A stretch of DNA of 64,000 bases from JAGQIB01 sp041393395 (GTDB lineage: Bacteria; ARS69). The stretch spans positions 909,213 through 973,212 of the forward strand of contig JAWKKG010000003.1 of the NCBI GenBank assembly GCA_041393395.1. The letters are read 5' to 3'. The notes beneath the pieces were generated by a model. It worked only from the letters and a program-made list of their open reading frames with translations, ran no database searches and had not been told where the DNA came from. Each line of letters begins with the position of its first letter. Position 1 is the first letter of the stretch. This document shows, piece after piece, positions 31,649-39,804 of the stretch. The translations under genes and the position numbers were made by a program.

Positions 31649-33727
31649 ATGAGCGCCCGGAAGAAGAACGACTCGCTGGATGCCTACCGCAAGAAGCGCG
31701 ACTTCGGCCGCACCACGGAGCCGGCGCCGTCTCCCGCGCGTCGCGAGGAGTCGGAGCGGGCCACCGGGGTCGACCGCGGCCGGTTCGTGATCCACCGACA
31801 CGAGGCGCGGAACCTCCACTACGACCTGCGCCTCGAGATGGACGGAGTGCTCAAATCCTGGGCGGTGCCGCGCGGCTTTTCCTGGGATCCCGCGGACAAG
31901 CACCTCGCCGTACAGACCGAGGATCACCCGATCGAGTACCTCGATTTCGACGGCGTGATCCCCAAGGGCGAGTACGGCGCGGGCACCATGGTGATCTGGG
32001 ACGTCGGCACGTTCGTGGAGATCCAGGGCGACGGCCTCGCCGCGCTCGAAGCGGGCGAGCTGAAGCTCGAGCTGGACGGCGCGCGCCTGCGCGGGCAGTG
32101 GCACGTCGTGCGCACGCGCGGCGAGAAGGACTGGCTCCTGTTCAAGACGCGCGATCGCTACGTGCGCGCGCCGGGGGAAGGCGCCTTTCCGATCGACCTC
32201 ACGCGCGAGGCGCGTTCCGACTTTCCCGCGAAGGTGCGCGCGATGCGCGCGACCACGGCGGACGCGCCGCTCGACGATCCGGAGCTCCTGTACGAGCTGG
32301 ACTTCGCCGGCCAGCGTCTGCTCGCGTTCGTGCGAGACGGCGACGAGGTCTCTTTCCACGACGCCGACGGTCGCGCCTTCCGTCCCGCACTCGAGGAGCT
32401 TTCCGAGGAGCTCCGCGGCCTTCGCGCCCGCGACGCGATCCTGGACGGCGTCCTGGTGGCGACGGACGACACGGATCGCCCGGATGCGAAGGAGCTCGCG
32501 CGCCGGCTGAAGGCGGGGGACACGGCGGGCCTCGTGTACTACGCATTCGATCTGCTTCGCTACGACGACTGGGATCTTCGCGCGCAGCCCTTGCTCCGAC
32601 GCAAGGAGGCGCTGGCCGACGTGCTGCCGGACTCGAAGCGCCTGCTGTACGTGGATCACGTGGCCGGCCGCGGGCGGGATCTGCTCGCCGTCGTGGAGGC
32701 CGGCGCGCTGCCGGGCATCGTGGCGAAGGCGGCGTCTTCCCCGTACGAGGCCGGCGAGTCCGAAAGCTGGCGACGGATCGGAGCGGGCAAGCCGGGCAAG
32801 AAGACCGCCGGGAGCGTGCACGACGCGCTCGGCGGCGCGCGTCGCAAGGGCCGCGTGAAGTTCTCGAACCTCGAGAAGATCTACTGGCCGAAGGAGGAGA
32901 TCACCAAGGGGCAGCTCCTCGACTACTACGACGCCGTGGCCGATCGCATCCTGCCGTACCTGCGCGACCGGCCGTGTCACATGCTGCGCTACCCGGACGG
33001 CATCGAGGGGAAGTTCTTCTACCAGAAGAACGTCGTGGGGCGCGTGCCGGACTGGGTGCCCACGCAGCTCATCAAGATGGAGGGCGGGGAGGAGATCCGC
33101 TACGTCGTGTGCAACGACCGCGACACGCTGCTCTACCTCGTGAACCTCGGCAGCATCGACCTGCACCCGTGGCTCTCGCGCTGCGACGATCCCGAGACAC
33201 CGGACGTCGCGGTCATCGACCTCGATCCGTCGACGGACGACTTCGGCCCCGTGATCCGGATCGCGCAGACGGTGGGCAAGATCCTGCGCGGCGCCGGCCT
33301 GCGCCCGTACCTGAAGACCTCCGGCAAGACCGGCCTGCACATCTACCTGCCGCTCGAGCGGCGCTACTCGTACGAGCAGGTGCGGATGTTCTGCGAGGCG
33401 GTCGCGCGCATGACGGTGCAGGAGCATCGTGACATCGCCACCGTGGAGCGCAACGTCCAGCGTCGCGACACGCGCCTCTACGTGGACTTCGGCCAGAACC
33501 GTCGCGAGCAGACGCTGGTCCCGCCCTACGTGGTGCGCCCGGTGGCCGGCGCGACCGTGTCGACCCCGCTCGACTGGGACGAGCTCCGCAGCGGCCTGCA
33601 TCCGTCGCAGTTCGACCTCTTCAACGTGCCGGAGCGGCTGGAGCTCCGGGGCGACCTGTTCCTGGGTGTGGTGAACGACCCGCAGGGGCTCGAGGACGCG
33701 ATCGAGGCGCTGTCGCGGCGGGGGTAG
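31649..33727 (+). CDS. ligD: LigD-like protein: phosphoesterase, inactive ligase domain, polymerase
   Basis: This 692-residue protein starts at ATG 31649. Residues about 40-175 are the 3'-phosphoesterase domain (FVIHRHEARNLHYDLRLEMDG, SWAVPRG, GVIPKGEYGAGTM). Residues about 205-395 match the ligase domain in fold but not in chemistry: motif I reads ELDFAGQR instead of E[IL]KWDG-R, motif III DGVLVAT instead of DGE, motif IV PGIVAKA instead of EG-V-KR, and motif V WRRIG instead of W-K-K. Residues about 425-690 are the archaeo-eukaryotic-primase-type polymerase (FSNLEKIYWP, catalytic DLDPS, KTSGKTGLHIYLPL), which looks intact. The order is PE-LIG-POL as in Pseudomonas LigD. Sealing is probably supplied by the separate ligase at 23079. 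TATGAT ends 6 bases before the ATG. Confidence 0.93.
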   Translation: MSARKKNDSLDAYRKKRDFGRTTEPAPSPARREESERATGVDRGRFVIHRHEARNLHYDLRLEMDGVLKSWAVPRGFSWDPADKHLAVQTEDHPIEYLDFDGVIPKGEYGAGTMVIWDVGTFVEIQGDGLAALEAGELKLELDGARLRGQWHVVRTRGEKDWLLFKTRDRYVRAPGEGAFPIDLTREARSDFPAKVRAMRATTADAPLDDPELLYELDFAGQRLLAFVRDGDEVSFHDADGRAFRPALEELSEELRGLRARDAILDGVLVATDDTDRPDAKELARRLKAGDTAGLVYYAFDLLRYDDWDLRAQPLLRRKEALADVLPDSKRLLYVDHVAGRGRDLLAVVEAGALPGIVAKAASSPYEAGESESWRRIGAGKPGKKTAGSVHDALGGARRKGRVKFSNLEKIYWPKEEITKGQLLDYYDAVADRILPYLRDRPCHMLRYPDGIEGKFFYQKNVVGRVPDWVPTQLIKMEGGEEIRYVVCNDRDTLLYLVNLGSIDLHPWLSRCDDPETPDVAVIDLDPSTDDFGPVIRIAQTVGKILRGAGLRPYLKTSGKTGLHIYLPLERRYSYEQVRMFCEAVARMTVQEHRDIATVERNVQRRDTRLYVDFGQNRREQTLVPPYVVRPVAGATVSTPLDWDELRSGLHPSQFDLFNVPERLELRGDLFLGVVNDPQGLEDAIEALSRRG

Positions 33728-33728
33728 G

Positions 33729-33770
33729 GCGACCAACTTTCTTGGTCACGCGACCACCTTTGGGTGGTAG
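33729..33770. repeat. Two tandem 21-base hairpin repeats after ligD
   Basis: GCGACCAACTTTCTTGGTC and GCGACCACCTTTGGGTGGT begin two adjacent 21-base units. Each folds into a six-base stem (GACCAA/TTGGTC and ACCACC/GGTGGT) with a 4-5 base loop. The stem bases change together, so the hairpin is conserved while the sequence varies. They lie directly after the ligD stop, possibly as a transcription end, though no T tract follows. Confidence 0.5.
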
Positions 33771-33836
33771 GTCGGGAACCGGCTGGATCCGCCGCGGGAC
33801 CTCGCGTACGCTGACGCGGCTTCGGGAGGCTGCCCC

Positions 33837-34766
33837 GTGATCCGAGTCGAGAACCTGCGCAAGACCTACGGCGACTTCGTGGCGGTCGACGGGGTCTCGT
33901 TCGCGGCCGAGCCCGGCCAGGTGTTCGGGCTCCTCGGTCCGAACGGCGCCGGCAAGTCCACCACGATCGGTTGCATCTCCGGCCTGCTCCGCCCCACCGA
34001 CGGCCACGTCTCCGTGCTCGGCCACGACGTGGTGTCCGACGGTCCGGCCTCGCGCCGTCAGCTCGGCGTGGTGCCGCAGGAGCTGGCGCTCTACGAGGAC
34101 CTCTCCGCGCGCGAGAACCTCGAGTACTGGGGCGCCGCGTACGGGCTGCGCGGCGCGGCTCTCGCGGCGCGCGTCGACTCCGTGCTCGGCACGATCGGGC
34201 TCGCGGACCGCGCGAAGGATCCGCCGAGCAAGTTCTCCGGCGGAATGAAACGTCGCCTGAACTTCGGGTGCGGCATCGTGCACGAGCCGCACGCGTTGCT
34301 GCTGGACGAGCCGACCGTGGGCGTGGATCCGCAGAGTCGCGTCAACCTGCTCGACCTCGTGCGCGAGCAGGCGAAGCGAGGCGTGTGCGTGCTCTACACC
34401 ACGCACTACATGGAGGAGGCGGAGAGCCTCTGCGACACGATCGCGATCGTGGACCACGGCAAGATCATCGCCGCCGGCACGCTGGACGAACTGCGCGTGC
34501 TGATCGGCGAGCGCGATCTCTTGCGCCTGACCGGCACGTTCGATCCCACACGCGTCCGCGAGGTGCTCGGCCGTATCGACGACGCGGAGGTCGTGCAGGC
34601 CGAGCCGGAATCGCTCACGGTCGCGATGCGCGGCGCGTCGGGTCGCCTGTCCGACGTGTTCCAGGCGCTTCGCGAGAGCGGGGCGGAAGTCCGGGAGACC
34701 ACGCTCACGCGCCCGAACCTCGAGAGCCTGTTCATCAAGCTCACCGGCAAGGAGCTCCGCGAGTGA
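33837..34766 (+). CDS. ABC transporter ATP-binding subunit (ABC-2 exporter)
   Basis: This 309-residue protein starts at GTG 33837 with GGGAGG upstream. It has Walker A GPNGAGKST, Q-loop VVPQE, signature FSGGMKRRLN, Walker B LLLDEPTVGVD and the H-loop TTHYMEEAE. A C-terminal extension of about 80 residues (RLTGTFDPTRVREVL...) is the usual DUF4162-like tail of drug/lipid exporters of the DrrA/CcmA group. It powers the two permeases encoded immediately downstream. Confidence 0.93.
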   Translation: MIRVENLRKTYGDFVAVDGVSFAAEPGQVFGLLGPNGAGKSTTIGCISGLLRPTDGHVSVLGHDVVSDGPASRRQLGVVPQELALYEDLSARENLEYWGAAYGLRGAALAARVDSVLGTIGLADRAKDPPSKFSGGMKRRLNFGCGIVHEPHALLLDEPTVGVDPQSRVNLLDLVREQAKRGVCVLYTTHYMEEAESLCDTIAIVDHGKIIAAGTLDELRVLIGERDLLRLTGTFDPTRVREVLGRIDDAEVVQAEPESLTVAMRGASGRLSDVFQALRESGAEVRETTLTRPNLESLFIKLTGKELRE

Positions 34767-34788
34767 CGGCCGCGCGCAGGACGCCGCG

Positions 34789-36105
34789 ATGAGCTTCGTC
34801 CTCGCCACGCTGCGGAAGGACTTCAAGCGGATCCTCCAGGATCCCGCGGCGCTCGTCTCCTGGCTCGGGATCCCGCTGCTGATCGGAACGATCATGGTGC
34901 TGCTCTCCGGCGGCAAGGAGGGCCCGAAGCCGCAGGCGCACGTGCTCGTGGTGGACCGGGACGACTCGTTCCTGTCCGGACTGCTGGTCGGTTCGCTGAG
35001 CCAGGATCGTGCCGGCGGGTTCGTGCAGGCCGAGTCCGTGGAGGAGAGCGAGGGGCGCGCGCGGATCGCGAAGGGCGAGGCGAGCGCTCTGCTCGTGATC
35101 CCGGAGGGCTTCGCCGACGCGTTGCTGCAGGACGAACCCGCCGAGATCGAGCTCGTGAAGAACCCCGCCCAGCGGATCCTCCCCGGCCTCGTGGAGGAGA
35201 TGGTCTCGGTGATGGTGGAGGGAACGTTCTACGCGCAGCGCACGTTCGGCGACGAGCTGCGCCCGATCTTCGACGACCTGCGCGCCCGCGAGGACGCGGG
35301 AGAGAGCACCGGCCCCTCCGATCAGCTCGTGTCGACGGTGGCGATCCGCGTGAACGGCATCGTGGAGCGTCTGCAGAACGAGCTGTTCCCGCCCGCGATC
35401 GTGCTGCGCACGGAGGCGCCGCCGGAGATCCGCGCGGCGATCGCGGATTCGATCGCGGCGGCGGGTGGCGACGTCGAGGAGAAGGAGCCGGCCGCGAAGC
35501 GGACGATCGCGCTGCTGTTCGTGCCGGGGTTGCTGTTCATGTCCCTGCTGTTCATGTCGCAGGGCATCGCCTCGGACGTCTGGCGCGAGCGCGAGATGAA
35601 GACGTTGCGGCGCGTAGTCGCGTCTCCGCGGCCGGTGGCGGCGTTCCTGCTCGGCAAGGTGCTCGCCGGCGTGGCGTTCGTGGCGGCCGTCGCGGCGGTC
35701 GCGCTCGCGGCGGGCTACGCGTACTTCGAGCTCCCCTGGGCGACGTATCCCCTCGCCGTCGCCTGGTGCGCGATCTCGGGCGCGCTGCTGATCGTGCTGC
35801 TCGCGTGGATCAAGATGGGCGCCGGGAGTGCGCGCGCCTCCGAGATCCTGTCCATGGCGGTGATCTTTCCGCTGATGATGCTGGGCGGGAGCTTCTTTCC
35901 GTTCGAGGCGATGCCGGAAGGCATGAGGGCGATCGGCAAGTGGACGCCGAACGGCTGGGCGCTGCTTCGGTTGAAGGAGATCCTGCTCGGCGAGATCGCG
36001 CCCGCCACGCTCGCCGCCTCGCTCGGCGGCCTGCTCGCCGTGATCGCGGTCCTGTTCCTGCTCTCCGCGCGACGCCTCGGCGGACGCTTCGCGAGGTCCG
36101 GATGA
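34789..36105 (+). CDS. ABC-2 type permease
   Basis: This 438-residue integral membrane protein starts at ATG 34789. One N-terminal helix (about 20-40) is followed by a large extracytoplasmic domain (about 45-235) and five C-terminal helices (about 240-430), the YhgE/ABC-2 layout. Landmarks are SQGIASDVWREREMKTLRRVVASP, LGGSFFPFEAMPEGM and WTPNGWALL. It pairs with the following permease as a heterodimer. The substrate is unknown; related exporters move drugs, lipids or antibiotics. Confidence 0.88.
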   Translation: MSFVLATLRKDFKRILQDPAALVSWLGIPLLIGTIMVLLSGGKEGPKPQAHVLVVDRDDSFLSGLLVGSLSQDRAGGFVQAESVEESEGRARIAKGEASALLVIPEGFADALLQDEPAEIELVKNPAQRILPGLVEEMVSVMVEGTFYAQRTFGDELRPIFDDLRAREDAGESTGPSDQLVSTVAIRVNGIVERLQNELFPPAIVLRTEAPPEIRAAIADSIAAAGGDVEEKEPAAKRTIALLFVPGLLFMSLLFMSQGIASDVWREREMKTLRRVVASPRPVAAFLLGKVLAGVAFVAAVAAVALAAGYAYFELPWATYPLAVAWCAISGALLIVLLAWIKMGAGSARASEILSMAVIFPLMMLGGSFFPFEAMPEGMRAIGKWTPNGWALLRLKEILLGEIAPATLAASLGGLLAVIAVLFLLSARRLGGRFARSG

Positions 36106-37232
36106 AGGACCTGATCTTCGTCGCGTCGCGCGATCTCCGGTACATGCTGCGACAGCGCGAGACCCTGCTCTGGGTGTTCGCGATGCCCGTGCTGTTCTTC
36201 TGGTTCATCGGCACCGTGACCGGCGGGTTCGGCGGACGCGACCCGAACGCGCCGACGCCGATCGCGCTCGTGGCGCCGGACGACGCGGGTTTCCTCGCGG
36301 ACGAGGTCGCCCGACGTCTCACCGAGGACTCCTACCGTGTTCAGCGAGCCGCGGTGCGCGACAGTGTTTCCGGGTACTCGCGCAAGCTCACGCTGCCGGC
36401 GGCGTTCACGGACTCCGTGCTCGCCGGCCATCAGCGCGAAGTGTGGTTCGAGCACTCCCGCGAGGGCATCGACGCGGACTACGAGAATGTCCGCGTCGCG
36501 CGGGCCGTGTACCGCGTGCTCGCCGACCTCGTGGCCGCCGGCGACACGGTCTCGCCCGCGGCGATCGCGGCCCTCGATGCGGAGCCGCGGAACCTCACGC
36601 TCCGGGTGGAGACCGCGGGGGAACGTCGAGACCCGCCGAGCGGATTCGAGCAGGCGGTGCCCGGCACCATGGTCATGTTCACGCTGCTCGTCATGGCGAC
36701 GAGCGGCGCGATCCTGCTCGTGATCGAGCGGCGGGAGGGACTGCTGCGCCGTCTCGCGTCCACGCCGATTCCGGTGAGCGCGGTGGTACTGGGCAAGTGG
36801 GTCGGACGCCTGGCACTCGGCCTCGTGCAGATCGGTTTCGCCATGCTGGTCGGGCGGCTGCTGTTCCACGTGAACTGGGGTCCGAATCTCGCGGTCGTCC
36901 TGTTCGTGATGCTCGTGTACGGCGCCATGATGGCGGCGCTCGGGCTGCTGCTCGGCACGCTGGTCCGTACGGAGAAGCAGGCGGCCGCGATCGGCGTGAT
37001 CTCCGCGAACCTGCTCGGCGCCCTGGGCGGCTGCTGGTGGCCGATCGAGGTCACCCCGGCCTGGATGCAGAAGCTCGCGCTGTTCCTGCCCACGGGCTGG
37101 GCCATGAACGCCCTGCACGAGCTCGTGAACTTCGCCGGCCCGCCCGCCGCGGTGCTGCCGCACCTCGTGGGGATGGCGGCGGCGACGGCCCTGCTGCTGT
37201 GGCTGGTCGCGCGGGCGTTCCGCTACGAGTGA
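36102..37232 (+). CDS. ABC-2 type permease (second half of heterodimer)
   Basis: This 376-residue permease starts at ATG 36102, overlapping the stop of the preceding gene (ATGA). It repeats the layout of its partner: one helix (about 20-42), an extracytoplasmic domain (about 50-175) and C-terminal helices with ERREGLLRRLASTPI, MLVYGAMMAALGLLLGTL and GGCWWPIEVTPAWMQ plus LPTGWAMNALHEL. Together with the ATPase and first permease it forms a complete exporter encoded in three adjacent genes. Confidence 0.88.
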   Translation: MKDLIFVASRDLRYMLRQRETLLWVFAMPVLFFWFIGTVTGGFGGRDPNAPTPIALVAPDDAGFLADEVARRLTEDSYRVQRAAVRDSVSGYSRKLTLPAAFTDSVLAGHQREVWFEHSREGIDADYENVRVARAVYRVLADLVAAGDTVSPAAIAALDAEPRNLTLRVETAGERRDPPSGFEQAVPGTMVMFTLLVMATSGAILLVIERREGLLRRLASTPIPVSAVVLGKWVGRLALGLVQIGFAMLVGRLLFHVNWGPNLAVVLFVMLVYGAMMAALGLLLGTLVRTEKQAAAIGVISANLLGALGGCWWPIEVTPAWMQKLALFLPTGWAMNALHELVNFAGPPAAVLPHLVGMAAATALLLWLVARAFRYE

Positions 37233-37342
37233 CCTTCGCCGGTCCGCCGGACGGGTCGCACGGGTTGTGCCTCGGGACCGAAACGCGAGACAATGAGCGC
37301 GTGCCCGCCCCCCGGACGACCATTCCAGCGAAGGAGCGTCCG

Positions 37343-37939
37343 ATGTTCGTGCGTCCGTCCGCCGCCGAGATCGCGGCTTCGTTGTTCGTCGTCTCGTTCG
37401 TGATCGCGTCGACCCTCACGCCGGCCGGCCCCGCCGCCGCCGACGTCTTCTGGTCCGTGAACGTCAGCGAGAGCCCCACCGAGTGCTGGGTCACGAGCGG
37501 CCCGGACTTCACGGGCGAGAAGACCCTCTATCTCAGTCTGTGCGGCGAGTTCCCGCTCGCGATGGAGTTCGGCCTCGAGACGACGTTCGACGAGATCGTG
37601 AGCATCACGCCCGCCACCGGCGTCAGCGTCACCGGCCCCCTCGACTCGATGCAGTTCTGTCTCGCCGGCGCCGCGGCCGATCCCTTCGGTGTCGTGGCCA
37701 CGCTCGTGGTCCGCGATGCGGATGGCAGCGGGGGCGGCGTCTGCTTCGCGCCGTCCACGGAGCGCGGCCGCGTGTGTTATGCCTACAACTGCGACGACTT
37801 CAACTGGACGTCGGCGTTCTGGACACCACTCGGCTACAACACCGCCTCCGGCGTCGCCTGCTCCACGCCGGTGACGGACTGCGGTCCGAATCCCGTCGAG
37901 TCCGAGGGCTGGGGACGCGTCAAGGCGCTTCACCGCTAG
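37343..37939 (+). CDS. Small secreted Cys-rich protein with C-terminal W-x-x-V-K tail
   Basis: This 198-residue protein starts at ATG 37343 with AAGGAG seven bases upstream and has a long signal peptide ending GPAAA. The mature part is beta-rich with eight cysteines, probably paired (ECWVT, SLCGEFP, QFCLAG, GVCFAPS, RVCYAYNCDDF, VACSTPVTDCG). No family is recognised. It ends PVESEGWGRVKALHR, the tail also present at the ends of the proteins encoded at 24304 and 49292. With little else in it, this protein is the simplest carrier of that tail. Confidence 0.72.
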   Translation: MFVRPSAAEIAASLFVVSFVIASTLTPAGPAAADVFWSVNVSESPTECWVTSGPDFTGEKTLYLSLCGEFPLAMEFGLETTFDEIVSITPATGVSVTGPLDSMQFCLAGAAADPFGVVATLVVRDADGSGGGVCFAPSTERGRVCYAYNCDDFNWTSAFWTPLGYNTASGVACSTPVTDCGPNPVESEGWGRVKALHR

Positions 37940-37978
37940 GTCCCACGTTTCGCTTTCACGCATCTCGAGGAGAGCCTC

Positions 37979-39463
37979 TTGTTCCCACGTCGCCTCGCCG
38001 CCTCGCTGCTCCCGTTCCTCGCGTCGCCCGTGGTGGCGGCCGTGCCGACGTACTCCACGTTCGAGCTCCAGGCGCGCTCCGAGTTCGTCTCCGGGTACAA
38101 CCTGCCCGCCGGCAGCTCGTTCAACAGCGGCACGCCGACCCTGAACGACGACGCCACGCTCTCGTTCCGGCTGATCGTGGTGGGCAACACCGGCAACGCG
38201 GGGCTGTGGGTCGGTGCGGGCGGCAGCGGCGGCGTGGTCTATCACGCGCCCGCGAACTGGTTGCTCAGCGATCCCACCATCAACTCGGCGGGCAAGGTCG
38301 TGTTCGAGCAGGCGGACATCGGCATCTCGGATGGCGTGCTGCTCTACGACCCCGTCACCGGCAACACCACGCAGCGGGTGGCGCCGGGCGGGATCTACGG
38401 GATCAACTCCTTCGGGAGCCCGCAGATCAACGACTCGGACGTGGTGGGTTTCCGCGCGAACCAGGGCTCGCAGTACGCGTACTTCTTCGACACGGCCGGC
38501 ACGCAGACACCGGTGGCCGTGATGGGCGGCGGCGTGGCGTACCTGTTCTCGCCGCAGTTCAACAACTCCTCCCAGTTCGCGGCGAAGGTCCGGCTCGGCA
38601 CCACGGCGGAGGCGTCGCCGGACGAGATCCGCCGCTACCAGCCGAACGGCCTGTACCTCGTGATGGCGGAAGACGACGATTCGAACCCGCTGTCTCCCTT
38701 CACGTCGTTCCAGAACGGGGTCGGGTTCTCGAACTCCGGCCTCGTGGCGTTCGTGGCGAACGCCGGCGGCGGGACCGGTGTGTACCTCGCGAACGGGTCG
38801 AGCGTGATCCCGATCGCGACCACGGCGGATCCCGACGTCTCCGGCATCGACTTCTTCGCGCCCGTCGTGAACGACGCCGGCCTCGTGGCGTTCCGGGGTT
38901 ACGACGCCGCGGGGCTGCGCGCGATCTTCGCCGGCGACGGCACGACGCTGCGTCGCGTGATCGGCGAGCACGATCTCATCCGCACGGACCTCGGTCAGGC
39001 GCGGATCGATCAGCACGATTCGTCTCCGGTGTTCGGCGGCACCGTGGACATCAACTCGCACGGCGACATCGCGTTCGCGGCGACCCTCACGCCGCCGGAC
39101 GACAACCAGATCGAGTGGGGAACCGGGATGTTCATCGCGTACGCGGACGGCGACGTCTCGGCACCGACGCCGGCCGTCGCGCGTCTCGCCGCGCCGTCCC
39201 CGAATCCGTTCGTGGAGCGCACCACGATCTCGTTCCGCGTGCCGCGCGCGGGGATCGCCACCGTCGACGTGTACGACGTCTCCGGCCGTCGCCTCCGCAC
39301 GCTGGCGAGCGGCCCGGTGGCCGAGGGCACGCACGACGTCGTCTGGGACGGCCTCACCTCGGCGGGCGTGCCGGCGCCGGCCGGCGTCTACTTCGTCCGG
39401 CTCACCTCGCCGGGCGAGACCCCGGCTTCCCGGCGGGTCGTCCGGCTGCGGGACCGTCCGTAG
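37979..39463 (+). CDS. Secreted beta-repeat protein with FlgD-like sorting domain
   Basis: This 494-residue protein starts at TTG 37979 with GAGGAGA upstream and a signal peptide ending VVA. The body (about 25-400) has six or seven recurring units around 'N..G.VAF.A....G.GVYL' (PTLNDDATLSFR, PTINSAGKVVFEQ, PQINDSDVVGFRA, VGFSNSGLVAFVAN, PVVNDAGLVAFRG, VDINSHGDIAFAA). This is the repeat found in 'DUF7453/choice-of-anchor' secreted beta-propeller proteins. The last 85 residues are a FlgD-like domain (PSPNPFVERTTISF, VDVYDVSGRRLRTL, GVYFVRL) with basic end RVVRLRDRP. It is probably a surface or released protein of unknown ligand. Confidence 0.82.
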   Translation: MFPRRLAASLLPFLASPVVAAVPTYSTFELQARSEFVSGYNLPAGSSFNSGTPTLNDDATLSFRLIVVGNTGNAGLWVGAGGSGGVVYHAPANWLLSDPTINSAGKVVFEQADIGISDGVLLYDPVTGNTTQRVAPGGIYGINSFGSPQINDSDVVGFRANQGSQYAYFFDTAGTQTPVAVMGGGVAYLFSPQFNNSSQFAAKVRLGTTAEASPDEIRRYQPNGLYLVMAEDDDSNPLSPFTSFQNGVGFSNSGLVAFVANAGGGTGVYLANGSSVIPIATTADPDVSGIDFFAPVVNDAGLVAFRGYDAAGLRAIFAGDGTTLRRVIGEHDLIRTDLGQARIDQHDSSPVFGGTVDINSHGDIAFAATLTPPDDNQIEWGTGMFIAYADGDVSAPTPAVARLAAPSPNPFVERTTISFRVPRAGIATVDVYDVSGRRLRTLASGPVAEGTHDVVWDGLTSAGVPAPAGVYFVRLTSPGETPASRRVVRLRDRP

Positions 39464-39804
39464 CGGCCGCCGGACCGCCCGCGTCACCTCGCGCGGCCGG
39501 GCGAATTCGCGGGGAATCCTTGCGGATCGTGGGCCCTTCGCGGCCCCGCCGGGGAGGTCTCTCCCGGTCGATCCGCGGCGCCACCCGCCCCGGTTGAATA
39601 CGGCTCCCCCCGATTGGTAGAATGGTGCTCGTTCTGCCCCCCGGCCCGGTGGATGAACCACAACCCGGATGACTCGCAACCCGGAACCCCGTTCGTCTCG
39701 TTCGCCTGGGCGCGTCTGCCGTCCCGCACGCCCCCGGCGACGTCGAAGAGAAGCCGATCTGCTGTCCGCCCGCAAAGCCGCGTTCTCCAACTGAGGTGGT
39801 GTCG
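39464..39804. other. Intergenic region with leader of the C25 protease gene
   Basis: The 341 bases hold, first, GC-rich hairpins without T tracts (for example CCGGGGAG/CTCCCGG at 39549-39567) that may end the previous message. Next comes a candidate promoter (39594-39623), then a leader of about 175 bases before the C25 protease start. The leader is rich in short C/G runs and contains no gene I can support. I could not match it to a known riboswitch. Confidence 0.45.
39594..39623 (+). promoter_or_regulatory. Candidate sigma-70 promoter for the C25 protease gene
   Basis: TTGAAT (4 of 6 to the -35 consensus) and TAGAAT (5 of 6 to the -10 consensus) are separated by 18 bases in an AT-richer patch. 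The same TAGAAT hexamer occurs upstream of the kinase gene at 55777-55782. A start near 39630 would give a leader of about 175 bases. Confidence 0.45.

Noticed and set aside
39630..39804. A riboswitch in the leader of the C25 protease gene
   Set aside because: Short pieces such as ACTCGCAACCCGG and CGCAAAGCC recall c-di-GMP riboswitches, but the order and the paired stems do not fit.
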